From Pseudomonas nitroreducens TX1 (lineage in GTDB: Bacteria > Pseudomonadota > Gammaproteobacteria > Pseudomonadales > Pseudomonadaceae), in NCBI RefSeq assembly GCF_000313755.1, contig NZ_AMZB01000136.1, positions 248,001 through 312,000 of the forward strand: a stretch of DNA of 64,000 bases. Reading direction: 5' to 3'. The position numbers and the translations under genes were made by a program. The notes under the pieces are model-generated. The model was not told the DNA's origin and did no database searches. It worked only from the letters and a program-made list of their open reading frames with translations. The first letter of the stretch is position 1; every line of letters starts with the position of its first letter. Shown in pieces: positions 21,188-32,072 of this stretch.

Positions 21188-22345
21188 TCAGTTGAACAGA
21201 CCGTAGAAGAACATGCGCAGGCTGTCCCAGATACGGCGGAAGAAGCCACCTTCTTCCACAGCGTTCAGGGCGACCAGGTCGGAGGTGCGGACGACCTTGT
21301 CACCCAGCTTGACCTCGACCTTGCCGATGACCTGGCCCTGCTGGATCGGCGCGACCAGGTTGGGCTCAACCACCATGTTGGCCTGCAGCTGCTTGAGCTG
21401 GCCGCGCGGCACGGTCATGGTCAGGTCTTCGGACAGGCCGGCTTTGACTTCGTGCTCGGAACCTTTCCAGACCATGGCCTTGGTCAGCTCGGCGCCCTTC
21501 TTGTAGAAGGTCTGCGATTCGAAGAAGCGGAAGCCGTAGGTCAGCAGCTTCTGGGTCTCGGCGGCGCGGGCCTGTTCGCTGTTGGTGCCGAACACCACGG
21601 CGATCATGCGCTGGCCGTCGCGCACGGCGGAGGCCACCAGGCAGTAGCCGGCTTCGTCGGTGTGGCCGGTCTTCAAGCCGTCGACGGTCTTGTCGCGCCA
21701 CAGCAGCAGGTTGCGGTTGGGCTGCTTGATGTTGTTCCAGAAGAACTCTTTCTGCGCGTAGATGGCGTAGTGGGTCGGCTCGCCGTAGATGATGGCGCGA
21801 GCCAGGACGGCCATGTCCTTGGCGGACGAGTAGTGGTCCGGGTTGGGCAGGCCGGTGGCATCCATGAAGTGGGAGTTGGTCATGCCCAGCTTCTGCGCGG
21901 TGGTGTTCATCATGTCGGCGAAGGCGTCTTCGCTGCCGGCGATGTGCTCGGCCAGGGCGACGGAGGCGTCGTTGCCCGACTGGATGATGATGCCGTGCAG
22001 CAGGTCGCTCACCGAGACCTGGGAGCCGACCTTGATGAACATGCGCGAGCCGCCGGTACGCCAGGCGTGTTCGCTGACGGTGACCAGGTCGGATTCGGCG
22101 ATGCGGCCGCCTTCGATTTCCTTGGTGGCGATGTAGGCGGTCATCAGCTTGGTCAGGCTGGCGGGCGGCAGGCGCTCGTCGCCGGCGTTCTCGACCAGGA
22201 TGTTGCCGCTGGCGCCGTCCATCAGCACCCAGGCCTTGGCCGCGAGCTGCGGGGCGGCGGGAACGACTTCAGCTGCCCAGCTGGCCACGGGGGCGCTGAA
22301 CAGCACGAGCAAGGACAGGCGTTTGGCGAAGTTGAAGATGTTCAT
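21188..22345 (-). CDS. dacC: D-alanyl-D-alanine carboxypeptidase (PBP5/6 type)
   Basis: Trims the terminal D-Ala from peptidoglycan stem peptides. The 385-residue precursor has a signal peptide to about SWA (23), the active-site PASLTK (Ser 63), the SGNDAS triad element near 122 and GLKTGHTDEAGYCL near 225, then the beta-rich C-terminal domain and an amphipathic membrane-anchoring helix (IWDSLRMFFYGLFN). It stands at the downstream end of the elongasome chain after rlpA and corresponds to P. aeruginosa DacC/PBP5 by position. Confidence 0.97.
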   Translation of the reverse strand: MNIFNFAKRLSLLVLFSAPVASWAAEVVPAAPQLAAKAWVLMDGASGNILVENAGDERLPPASLTKLMTAYIATKEIEGGRIAESDLVTVSEHAWRTGGSRMFIKVGSQVSVSDLLHGIIIQSGNDASVALAEHIAGSEDAFADMMNTTAQKLGMTNSHFMDATGLPNPDHYSSAKDMAVLARAIIYGEPTHYAIYAQKEFFWNNIKQPNRNLLLWRDKTVDGLKTGHTDEAGYCLVASAVRDGQRMIAVVFGTNSEQARAAETQKLLTYGFRFFESQTFYKKGAELTKAMVWKGSEHEVKAGLSEDLTMTVPRGQLKQLQANMVVEPNLVAPIQQGQVIGKVEVKLGDKVVRTSDLVALNAVEEGGFFRRIWDSLRMFFYGLFN

Positions 22346-22442
22346 CCGTCTCTCTGGGGTTCACTAATGGTCAAACAATCCCCTGGGGGGGAACTCGGTG
22401 CTGCGACCTCTGACGGGCCGCTGCAGCGCGTGCGGTGGAATC

Positions 22443-23465
22443 TCAGTCCAGGCGCACGAGCTTGGGTTGGCCAAGGTTGGCCACGCGGATGCTGTCCTGC
22501 ATCCTGCTTGCTTCATCCTGCGTTCCGATCGGCCCCAGGCGTACCCGGTACAAGGTCTGCTGGTTGACCACGACCGAGCTGATAAAGGATTTCGCCCCCG
22601 TCAGGCCGCCGACCTTCTCCTTGAGAAGCTCCGCAGCGTCCGGGTTGGCGAAGGCACCCACCTGGAGATACAGGCCATCGGCTGGTAATGAAGCGTTTTT
22701 TTTTGAGTCGATCTGCACCGGCGCCACCGGCGCGGCGTGCTGCGCCGGCGGCGGCGTGTAGGTTTCGATCGGCTGGGCCATGGCGACCGCCTGCGGCTGC
22801 GCAGCGGGCTGCGAGGCCATCTTCGGCAGCGCCATGATCATCGGCGGCTGCTTGCCCTGGGAGGCCCACCAGCGGTCGGGGTCGATACCCTCGACCTTCA
22901 CGTGGGCAGTGCCGGTCTCGGCGTAGCCGAGCTTCTTGGCGGCGGCGAAGGACAGGTCGATCACCCGGTCCGAGTAGAACGGGCCACGGTCGTTGACGCG
23001 AACGATGACGCTCTTGCCGTTGTCGAGGTTGGTCACGCGCACATAGCTGGGTAGCGGCAGGGTCTTGTGCGCGGCGGTCATGCCGTACAGATCGTACTGC
23101 TCGCCGTTGGCGGTGGCCTGGCCGTGGAACTTGGTGCCGTACCAGGAGGCGGTGCCGACAACGCTGTAGGTGTTGGCGTTGTTCAGCGGATAGTAGGTCT
23201 TGCCCAGCACGGTGTAGGGGTTGTTCTTGAACGGCCCGTTGTGCGGCATCGGCACGGCATCCGGAATGCGCGAAACGTCCACGTCCCACCAGGGCGCGCC
23301 ATCGCGGTGCGGGCGGTTGTAGTCGTAGGGCCCGGAAATGCCGCTGCTGACCTGCGGCTGGGGCTGCGGCGCGCGGTTGCCCGTACAGCTGGCGAGGAAC
23401 AGGGTGCTCAGGCCAACGCAGGCGGCCAGCGACCAGAGGCCGGGACTTGCGATTCGCTTGCTCAA
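22443..23465 (-). CDS. rlpA: Septal lytic transglycosylase RlpA, lipoprotein with SPOR domain
   Basis: Digests peptide-stripped (denuded) septal glycan strands. The 340-residue precursor has a lipobox LASC (about 27), the double-psi beta-barrel domain with SWYGTKFHGQATANGEQYD (about 107-126) and RVNDRGPF (about 157), a Pro/Ala/Gln-rich linker and a C-terminal SPOR domain (about 265-340). The start is TTG at 23465, overlapping the mltB stop (TTGA) and served by a GAGGTG site five bases upstream; no ATG fits. A run of nine A residues (22696-22704) lies in the linker coding strand just before the SPOR domain. Confidence 0.95.
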   Translation of the reverse strand: MSKRIASPGLWSLAACVGLSTLFLASCTGNRAPQPQPQVSSGISGPYDYNRPHRDGAPWWDVDVSRIPDAVPMPHNGPFKNNPYTVLGKTYYPLNNANTYSVVGTASWYGTKFHGQATANGEQYDLYGMTAAHKTLPLPSYVRVTNLDNGKSVIVRVNDRGPFYSDRVIDLSFAAAKKLGYAETGTAHVKVEGIDPDRWWASQGKQPPMIMALPKMASQPAAQPQAVAMAQPIETYTPPPAQHAAPVAPVQIDSKKNASLPADGLYLQVGAFANPDAAELLKEKVGGLTGAKSFISSVVVNQQTLYRVRLGPIGTQDEASRMQDSIRVANLGQPKLVRLD

Positions 23466-24493
23466 TGGACACCTCGCGCCTTGGCGATCTCGCCGGCCAG
23501 CTGATGCACCGCCATGGCATACATGGCGCTGCGGTTGTAACGGGTGATCACGTAGAAGTTCGGCAGGCCGACCCAGTATTCGGTGCCCTGCGCCCCCTCC
23601 AGCCGCATGGCGGTCACCATCAGGTCGTCGCGGATCACGTCATGGGTGCGCCAGCCCTGGGAGCGTAGCTGACCGAGGTTCATCTGCGGTTCCAGCCCCT
23701 GGGTGAGCGCGCCCTCGGCGGTGGAGGTGCCGATTTCCGCCTGCGACACCACCGGCTCGCCGGTGTGCCAGCCGTGCTGCTTGAAGTAGTTGGCGACACT
23801 GCCGATGGCATCGGTGGGGTCGCTCCAGATATTGATGTGGCCGTCGCCGTCGAAGTCCACGGCGTAGGCGCGGAAGCTGCTCGGCATGAACTGCGGCAGG
23901 CCCATGGCGCCGGCATAGGAGCCGGTCAGGCTGAGCGGGTCGACCTGCTGCTCGCGGGCCAGCAGCAGGAACTGCTTGAGTTCCTTGCGGAAGAAGTCGG
24001 CGCGCGGCGGGTAGTCGAAGCCCAGGGTGGACAGCGCGTCCATCACCTTGAAGTTGCCGGTGTTGCGGCCGAAGAAGGTCTCCACGCCAATGATGGAGAC
24101 GATGTACTGCGCCGGCACGCCGTATTCCTGCTCGGCGCGGGCCAGGGCCTCGGCGTTCTGGTTCCAGAAGTCCACTCCCCGGCTGATGCGCGCGTCAGTG
24201 ACGAAGATCGGACGGTATTCCTTCCAGGTCTTCACCCGTTCGGCCGGGCGGGAGATGGCATCGAGGATGGACTGCTTGCGCTCCACGTCGTGGAAGAGGC
24301 CCATGAGCTGTTCGCCGGCGAAGCCGTAGTCACGGGTCATCTCGCTGACGAACTCGGCGACCTGGGGCGAACCATCGTAGTCGCCCGCACCAGCGGCGCC
24401 GGACATGCCGATCGCCCCCGCGATTCCGACCCAATGCACCCCCCTGGCAGCCCAGGCGCGCAGTACTTGCATTCCTTTCTTCACTCTTGTCAT
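23462..24493 (-). CDS. mltB: Lytic murein transglycosylase B
   Basis: A family-3 lytic transglycosylase of 343 residues, soluble periplasmic type (SltB1-like, no lipobox). It has a signal region to about GAAGAG (36), catalytic Glu in SIIGVETFFGRNTG (about 155), then SLTGSYAGAMGLPQFMPSS and AVDFDGDGHINIW. Unlike the enzyme at 11524 it lacks a C-terminal peptidoglycan-binding domain. The ATG at 24493 overlaps the rodA stop as TGATG and is preferred to the longer start at 24511. Confidence 0.95.
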   Translation of the reverse strand: MTRVKKGMQVLRAWAARGVHWVGIAGAIGMSGAAGAGDYDGSPQVAEFVSEMTRDYGFAGEQLMGLFHDVERKQSILDAISRPAERVKTWKEYRPIFVTDARISRGVDFWNQNAEALARAEQEYGVPAQYIVSIIGVETFFGRNTGNFKVMDALSTLGFDYPPRADFFRKELKQFLLLAREQQVDPLSLTGSYAGAMGLPQFMPSSFRAYAVDFDGDGHINIWSDPTDAIGSVANYFKQHGWHTGEPVVSQAEIGTSTAEGALTQGLEPQMNLGQLRSQGWRTHDVIRDDLMVTAMRLEGAQGTEYWVGLPNFYVITRYNRSAMYAMAVHQLAGEIAKARGVH

Positions 24494-25644
24494 CAAACCT
24501 GGGCGATCCACTTCCGGTGGGTGTGGATCGACATCAAAACGCCGAACCCTGACATCAGGGTCACCAGCGAAGTTCCGCCGTAACTAATGAAGGGCAGCGG
24601 TACCCCCACCACTGGCAACAATCCGCTGACCATACCAATGTTGACGAACACATACACGAAGAAGGTCATGGTGATGCTGCCAGCGAGCAGTTTGCCGAAC
24701 AGCGTCTGCGCCTGCGCCGTGATCACCAGCCCCCGGTAGATCACCAGCAGGTACAGCACCAGCAGCAGGCACACGCCGACCAGGCCGAACTCTTCGCCGA
24801 GTACGGCAATGATAAAGTCCGTGTGGCTTTCGGGCAAAAATTCCAGATGGGACTGCGTACCCAGCAGCCAGCCCTTGCCGAACACCCCGCCCGAGCCGAT
24901 GGCGGCCTTGGACTGGATGATGTTCCAGCCGCTGCCCAGCGGGTCGCTTTCCGGGTCGAGGAAGGTCAGCACGCGTTGCTTCTGATAGTCGTGCATGACG
25001 AAGTACCACATGCCCACGGCCACCGGCACGGCAGCCGACACCGCCATGATGATCCAGCGCCAGCGCAGGCCGCCGACGAACAGTACAAAGGCGCCGGAAG
25101 CCAGTACCAGCATCGCGGTGCCCAAGTCCGGCTGCTTGAGGATCAGCACGAAGGGCACCACGATCAGCGCCAGCCCCACCACGCTGTGCTTGAAGCCGGG
25201 CGGCAGCGAACGTTTGGAGAGGTACCAGGCAATGGTCATGGGCATCAGCAGCTTCATGAATTCCGCCGGCTGGAAGCGGATCACCCCTGGAATGTTGATC
25301 CAGCGGGTCGCGCCCATGGCGTTGTGGCCCATGACGTCGACCACCACCAGAAGCGCCACGCCGATCAGGTAGCCCAGCGGCACCCAGCGAGCGAGGAAGC
25401 GCGGTTCGATCTGCGCCAGCACGAACATCGCGCCCAGGCCCATGCCAAAGGACGAAGCCTGCTTGATCAGCAGGTCCCAGCTCTTGCCGCTGGCGGAATA
25501 CAGGACGAACAGGCCGACCGAGCCTAGGGTCAGCAGCAGCAGGAGCAACAGGCCGTCGATGTGCAGGCGCTGCAGCAGGCTGGATCGCCGCTTCATCACG
25601 TCTTCGCTGGACAGCGTGCGGTCGAAATTACCGTTCATGGTCAT
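24493..25644 (-). CDS. rodA: Rod-shape glycan polymerase RodA
   Basis: A SEDS-family peptidoglycan glycosyltransferase that works with PBP2 in lateral wall synthesis. The 383-residue protein has about ten membrane spans. Family motifs include FQPAEFMKLLMPMTIAWYL (about 120), the catalytic loop Asp in KQPDLGTAM (about 165) and PFISYGGTSLVTLM near the C terminus. The ATG at 25644 overlaps the mrdA stop (ATGA); a start at 25596 (MKRRSS) would give 367 residues and is a real alternative. Cotranscribed with mrdA and mltB. Confidence 0.96.
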   Translation of the reverse strand: MTMNGNFDRTLSSEDVMKRRSSLLQRLHIDGLLLLLLLTLGSVGLFVLYSASGKSWDLLIKQASSFGMGLGAMFVLAQIEPRFLARWVPLGYLIGVALLVVVDVMGHNAMGATRWINIPGVIRFQPAEFMKLLMPMTIAWYLSKRSLPPGFKHSVVGLALIVVPFVLILKQPDLGTAMLVLASGAFVLFVGGLRWRWIIMAVSAAVPVAVGMWYFVMHDYQKQRVLTFLDPESDPLGSGWNIIQSKAAIGSGGVFGKGWLLGTQSHLEFLPESHTDFIIAVLGEEFGLVGVCLLLVLYLLVIYRGLVITAQAQTLFGKLLAGSITMTFFVYVFVNIGMVSGLLPVVGVPLPFISYGGTSLVTLMSGFGVLMSIHTHRKWIAQV

Positions 25645-27530
25645 GGCTTGGGCGCCTCCGCCGTGGCCTGCGGTGCGTATTCGGGCTTGAGCTTGCCGGT
25701 CTCGTCGAGCAGCCAGGCGTCGGTCACGGCCTTGAGCACGGGAGCGGCGACGCCGGAGCCGGACTCGCCATTCTCCACCATCACCGCCACGGCGATCTGC
25801 GGGTTGTCCGCCGGGGCGAAGCCGACGAAAAGGGCGTGGTCGCGGTGGCGTTCGAGCAGCTTGGAGCGGTTGTACTTCTCGCCCTGCTTGATCGCGACGA
25901 CCTGTGCGGTACCGGACTTGCCGGCGATGCGGTAGACGGCAGTGGCGCCGACCTTGTGCGCGGTACCGCGAGCCCCATGGACCACCTGCTGCATGCCGTA
26001 GTCCACCAGGTTCCAGTTGTTCGGGTCCTTGAGCACGATATCGGGCATCGGGTCCTCGTCGACCGGCGGCTTGCCATCGATGGTCTTGGCCAGGTGCGGA
26101 CGAATCCACTTACCCTTGTTGGCCAGCAGCGCGGTCATCTGCGCCAGTTGCAACGGCGTAGCCTGCATATAGCCCTGGCCGATACCGAGAATCAGGGTCT
26201 CGCCCGGGAACCAGGCCTGCCGGCGCAGGGCGCGCTTCCACTGGCGCGACGGCATCAAGCCTTCGGCCTCGCCGTACATGTCCAGGGCGACGCGCTGGCC
26301 GAAGCCGAATTCGCTCATGTAGTCGTGCAGGCGGTCGATCCCCAGCTTATGCGCCAGGTCGTAGAAGTAGGTGTCGTTGGAGCGCATGATCGCGGTCTCC
26401 AGGGTCACCCAGCCATCACCCGTGCGGTTCCAGTTGCGGTACTTGTGATCGTAGTTCGGCAACTGATAGAACCCGGGGTCGAACACGCGGCTGGTGGGCG
26501 TCACCACCCCGGCGTCAAGGCCGGCGATGGCCACCGCCGGCTTCACCGTCGAGCCCGGCGGGTACAAGCCGCGCAGTACACGGTTGTAAAGCGGGCGGTC
26601 CTCGGAGTCGCGCAGGGCCGCGTAGTCCCTGAAGCTGATGCCGGTGACGAACAGGTTGGGGTCGTAGCTCGGCTGGCTGACCATCGCCAGCACGTCGCCG
26701 GTGGACGGCTGGATCGCCACGATGGCGCCGCGCCGGCCCGCCAGCGCCGCTTCGGCGGCAGCCTGCAGCTTGCTGTCGATACTCAGCACGATGTCGCGGC
26801 CGGAGACCGGCTCGGTTCGCTTGAGCACGCGCAGGACGCGGCCACGGGCGTTGGTCTCGACTTCCTCGTAACCCACGGTGCCGTGAAGCGCGTCCTCGTA
26901 GAACTTCTCCACGCCGGTCTTGCCGATGTGGTGGGTGCCCGAATAGGCCACCGGATCGAGCTTCTTCAGCTCCGACTCGTTGATCCGCCCGACATAGCCG
27001 ACCGAGTGGGCGAAGTGCTCGCCCAGCGGGTAGTGCCGGACGAACTGCGCGGCCACGTCGACGCCGTTGAGGCGGTACTGGTTCACTGCGATTCGGGCGA
27101 TCTGCTCTTCCGAGAGCTCGAACATGATCGGCACCGGCTCGAACGGCCGGCGCCCCTGCTTCATGCGCTTCTCGAAGATGGCCTTGTCTTCCTCGGTGAG
27201 GCCGAGGATATCCACCAGGGTCTTGAGCGTTTCCTGCAGGTTCTCGGTGCGCTCGCGGGTGATGGTCAGGCTGAAGCTGGGACGGTTGTCGGCGATGATC
27301 ACCCCGTTGCGGTCGAAGATCAGCCCACGATTGGGCGGAATCGGCTGCACGTGGACGCGGTTGTTTTCCGACAGCGTCGAGTGGTAGTCGTACTGCGTCA
27401 CCTGCAGGTGATACATGCGCGCCACCAGCACCAGGGCGAGCAGGAAGATCGCCACCCCGCCGACGATGACGCGGGCGCGGACCTGACGGGCGTCCTTCTC
27501 ATGGTCCTTGAGCTGTATCGGCTGCGGCAT
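25641..27530 (-). CDS. mrdA: Penicillin-binding protein 2
   Basis: The elongasome DD-transpeptidase and a beta-lactam target. The 629-residue protein has one N-terminal membrane anchor (about 21-40), a pedestal domain (PIPPNRGLIFDRNG near 63) and the penicillin-binding domain with PPGSTVK (Ser about 327), SNDTYF (about 385) and AGKSGTAQVV (about 543). Known as pbpA in P. aeruginosa. It overlaps rodA by four bases and follows rlmH by 15. Confidence 0.98.
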   Translation of the reverse strand: MPQPIQLKDHEKDARQVRARVIVGGVAIFLLALVLVARMYHLQVTQYDYHSTLSENNRVHVQPIPPNRGLIFDRNGVIIADNRPSFSLTITRERTENLQETLKTLVDILGLTEEDKAIFEKRMKQGRRPFEPVPIMFELSEEQIARIAVNQYRLNGVDVAAQFVRHYPLGEHFAHSVGYVGRINESELKKLDPVAYSGTHHIGKTGVEKFYEDALHGTVGYEEVETNARGRVLRVLKRTEPVSGRDIVLSIDSKLQAAAEAALAGRRGAIVAIQPSTGDVLAMVSQPSYDPNLFVTGISFRDYAALRDSEDRPLYNRVLRGLYPPGSTVKPAVAIAGLDAGVVTPTSRVFDPGFYQLPNYDHKYRNWNRTGDGWVTLETAIMRSNDTYFYDLAHKLGIDRLHDYMSEFGFGQRVALDMYGEAEGLMPSRQWKRALRRQAWFPGETLILGIGQGYMQATPLQLAQMTALLANKGKWIRPHLAKTIDGKPPVDEDPMPDIVLKDPNNWNLVDYGMQQVVHGARGTAHKVGATAVYRIAGKSGTAQVVAIKQGEKYNRSKLLERHRDHALFVGFAPADNPQIAVAVMVENGESGSGVAAPVLKAVTDAWLLDETGKLKPEYAPQATAEAPKP

Positions 27531-27545
27531 CGAAAACGGCTACGA

Positions 27546-28013
27546 CTACTTGTGGTAGGGGTGCCCGGACAGGACCGTCCAGGCGCGGTAGATCTGCTCG
27601 CCGACCAGGATCCGCACCAGCGGGTGCGGCAGGGTCAGCGGCGACAGCGACCAGCGCTGTTCGCTGCGCGCGCAGACCTCCGGCGCCAGGCCTTCCGGCC
27701 CGCCGACCATGAGGTTCACGGTGCGCGCGTCCAGGCGCCAGCGGTCGAGTTCCTGCGCGAGCTGCGGGGTGCTCCAGGGCTTGCCTTCGACTTCCAGGGT
27801 GACGATGCGTTCCCCCGGCTGGACCTTGCCCAGCATGGCCTCGCCTTCCTGGCGGATCAGCCGCGCCACGTCGGCATTCTTGCCGCGCGTGTTCAGCGGG
27901 ATTTCCACCAGCTCCAAGGACAGCTCCGAGGGCAAGCGCTTGACGTACTCCGCCCAGGCCTCTTCCACCCAGCGCGGCATGCGCGAGCCGACCGCGATCA
28001 GACGCAGACGCAC
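27546..28013 (-). CDS. rlmH: 23S rRNA pseudouridine-1915 N3-methyltransferase
   Basis: A SPOUT-class methyltransferase that modifies helix 69 of 23S rRNA in assembled ribosomes. The 155-residue protein matches family length. It starts MRLRLIAVG, with the knot and SAM loop in [14 protein letters not shown] (about 100-113) and the C-terminal [20 protein letters not shown] end characteristic of RlmH. It sits between rsfS and mrdA, the usual order. Confidence 0.98.
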   Translation of the reverse strand: MRLRLIAVGSRMPRWVEEAWAEYVKRLPSELSLELVEIPLNTRGKNADVARLIRQEGEAMLGKVQPGERIVTLEVEGKPWSTPQLAQELDRWRLDARTVNLMVGGPEGLAPEVCARSEQRWSLSPLTLPHPLVRILVGEQIYRAWTVLSGHPYHK

Positions 28014-28020
28014 GGCTGGC

Positions 28021-28374
28021 TTACTCGGCGCTGTGCGAGGCGCGGCTCTGCTCGGCGCCCTGCCACAGGCGCTCCAGATCGTAGAACTGGCGGGTGGCCG
28101 GTTGCATGACGTGGACCACGACGTTGGCGAGGTCGATCAGGACCCACTCGCCGCCTTCCTGGCCTTCGCTGCCGATGGGGCGCACGCCCTGTTCCTTGAC
28201 CTTTTCCAGGACGTTGTCGGCCAGCGACTTGACCTGACGGCTGGAGGCACCGGTGGCGATGACCATGGTATCGGTGATGCTGGTCTTCTCGCGCACGTCG
28301 ATGACGACGATGTCCTGCGCCTTGAGATCTTCCAGGGCAGCGATGGTCAGTTCGACCAGTTGTTCGGTTTGCAT
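28021..28374 (-). CDS. rsfS: Ribosomal silencing factor RsfS
   Basis: Binds ribosomal protein uL14 and blocks subunit joining when nutrients are short. The 117-residue Iojap-family protein has the conserved [18 protein letters not shown] (about 18-35) and [16 protein letters not shown] (about 75-90) segments. Placed between nadD and rlmH as in many Gammaproteobacteria. Confidence 0.97.
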   Translation of the reverse strand: MQTEQLVELTIAALEDLKAQDIVVIDVREKTSITDTMVIATGASSRQVKSLADNVLEKVKEQGVRPIGSEGQEGGEWVLIDLANVVVHVMQPATRQFYDLERLWQGAEQSRASHSAE

Positions 28375-28393
28375 GTATGACTCTCTGACTTGT

Positions 28394-30315
<1,922 letters not shown>

Positions 30316-30625
30316 GATCAAACGCGTCTGCGTGAGGGAAATGCGCAAGTATAGCGGGAGCGCCCCCTCAGCGGCCAGCCACAGCAGCCGGCCGGTCAGC
30401 GACGCGCCGCACGTAACGCTTAGCCGCCTCCGCGCCCCGCCCCATCGGTGAAACGGTGACATCCACGGCTCCCGCCGCCCCCTCCGCCCCCCCGAAGGTT
30501 GGGTAACCAAATTCGTATCGGCTGGTTACTTTGCAAGCATGGCTAATTGCCCCCGCAGTGCTCGCATGTCAGGGACTCAGGCCAGGGAAGAACAACAAGA
30601 GGCGGCCCACCGCCGGAGAACTGCC
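30316..30625. promoter_or_regulatory. Divergent promoter region proA / hydrolase
   Basis: This 310-base gap separates two divergently transcribed genes. The proA side is GC-rich without clear features. The hydrolase side contains a 7-base inverted repeat, GTAACCA/TGGTTAC (30503-30509 and 30523-30529, 13-base spacer), followed by TTTGCAAGC, a plausible operator or promoter region. Confidence 0.45.
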
Positions 30626-31852
30626 ATGCGCTATCGCACCGATTACAGCGCCCAGTCCCTGACCGCCGCCCCGGCGGTGCTGGAACTGGACGGTTGGCAA
30701 CTGCACTACCAGGCCTTCTCCTCCCGGGAAGATGACACTCGCCCGCCCGTCCTGCTGCTGGGTGGCGCATTCCAGAGCTTCCGCTCTTTCGCCAGCGAGG
30801 TCTCGGAGCTGCTCGCCGGGCACCCGGTGATCCTGCTCGACCTGCCCAGCCAGGGCGGCAACCTGCAACTGGCGCCGCAGCTGAGCCTGGAGGACCTGGC
30901 CGACCTGATCGCCGCGTTCGCCGAAACGTTGCAACTGCCGCCGCTGATGCCCATTGGGCTGTCCTACGGCTCGGCCCTGGCCGCGCTGTTCGCCGCCCGC
31001 CATCCGGCGCGCTGCGGCCGCCTGCTGCTGGCCGGCATCACCGCCTTCGGCCGTCCCGGCGCCCGCGCGCTGCTGGTGGAAGCCCTGGCGCGCCTGGAAC
31101 TGGGCGAGCAGGCGCCTTTCGCACACGGCGTGCTGACCGGACTGATCAACCCGCTGCGGCTGGCCGACACCGGTGTTTCCCCGGTGTTCCGCAAAGCCCT
31201 GCTGCGCCAATTGCAGCGCCTGACCCCGGCGGAGATCGAACGCTACCGGCAGAACAGCCAGCGCCTGCTGGCCTTCGGCGGTTTCGACCGCCACCCGCAG
31301 TGCCCGACCCTGGTGCTGGCAGGCGAGTACGACCACTTCACCCAACCCTGGGAGCACGCCGAATTCGCCCACGCCTGCGCGGACGCCGAGTTCGCGCTGA
31401 TCCACAACGCCGATCACCTGGCCCAGTTCGAACGCCGCGACGCCTGCGCCCGCCTCTACAACCCCTTCCTGCGTGGCGAAGCGCTGCCGCGCAGCGCCGC
31501 CGGTAGCACGCGCTTCCAGCGCCAGCAACTGCTGCATCTGGAGCGCCGCTTCGAGCCGCGCCTGGCGCCGGCAGACACACGCGCCGTGCTGAGCAACGGT
31601 GAAGGTGGCGAGTGGCACTGCGAGTTGGCGGAACTGGGGTACTTTGGCGGATTGATCCGCGTCGAGTTGCCGATGGATCGCCCCGCGCGCGGCTGGAAAT
31701 TGAGCGCCGCCGGGCTGCCGGAGCTGGATATCCTGCCGCTGCGCTACGGCGACGACGGCCTGGCCTTCATCTTCGCCCACGGCGACCCACAGGCCAGCGC
31801 GGCGCTGGCGGCGCTGGTGGTGCCGATGCAGCAGGGGGCGTGTGCGGCTTGA
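30626..31852 (+). CDS. Alpha/beta hydrolase with extra C-terminal domain
   Basis: A 408-residue protein. Residues about 20-290 form an alpha/beta hydrolase fold with nucleophile motif GLSYGSA (Ser about 113), acid in AGEYDHF and His in HNADHLAQF. The remaining ~110 residues are not part of that fold: they begin ERRFEPR (about 306), continue to ELGYFGGLIRVEL and end in beta-strand-like segments, which recalls a degenerate PilZ domain (RxxxR and a D/NxSxxG-like turn). Substrate is unknown. The ATG at 30626 follows a GGAGAA site; a longer upstream start is unsupported. Confidence 0.8.
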   Translation: MRYRTDYSAQSLTAAPAVLELDGWQLHYQAFSSREDDTRPPVLLLGGAFQSFRSFASEVSELLAGHPVILLDLPSQGGNLQLAPQLSLEDLADLIAAFAETLQLPPLMPIGLSYGSALAALFAARHPARCGRLLLAGITAFGRPGARALLVEALARLELGEQAPFAHGVLTGLINPLRLADTGVSPVFRKALLRQLQRLTPAEIERYRQNSQRLLAFGGFDRHPQCPTLVLAGEYDHFTQPWEHAEFAHACADAEFALIHNADHLAQFERRDACARLYNPFLRGEALPRSAAGSTRFQRQQLLHLERRFEPRLAPADTRAVLSNGEGGEWHCELAELGYFGGLIRVELPMDRPARGWKLSAAGLPELDILPLRYGDDGLAFIFAHGDPQASAALAALVVPMQQGACAA

Positions 31853-31889
31853 TTGACTGAGCGATGATGTCCCCGCGCTCGAGCTGCTT

Positions 31890-32040
31890 CCCTCTCCCCT
31901 GCCCTCTCCCTGAAGGGAGAGGGAGCCGTTCGGCGAGGCTGGGGACTCTGGCGTCAGCCGGTTACTTCATGGGGACTCCCCTGCCACAAGCGGCTGAGGA
32001 CAGTCCCCTCTCCCTTCAGGGAGAGGGCTAGGGAGAGGGC
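31890..32040. repeat. CCCTCTCCC/GGGAGAGGG inverted repeat, second copy
   Basis: Same arms as 1746-1862 (CCCTGAAGGGAGAGGGAG on the left, CCCTCTCCCTTCAGGGAGAGGG on the right) but with a longer, unrelated spacer. It fills most of the gap between the hydrolase gene and the convergent methyltransferase gene. Confidence 0.75.
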
Positions 32041-32072
32041 AATCCCCACTCCGAACCTACAAAGATATCGAA

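Noticed and set aside
25836-28109. 757-codon plus-strand frame opposite mrdA, rlmH and rsfS
   Set aside because: It spans three well-supported minus-strand genes and their gaps, with a composition typical of antisense frames in GC-rich DNA and no ribosome site.
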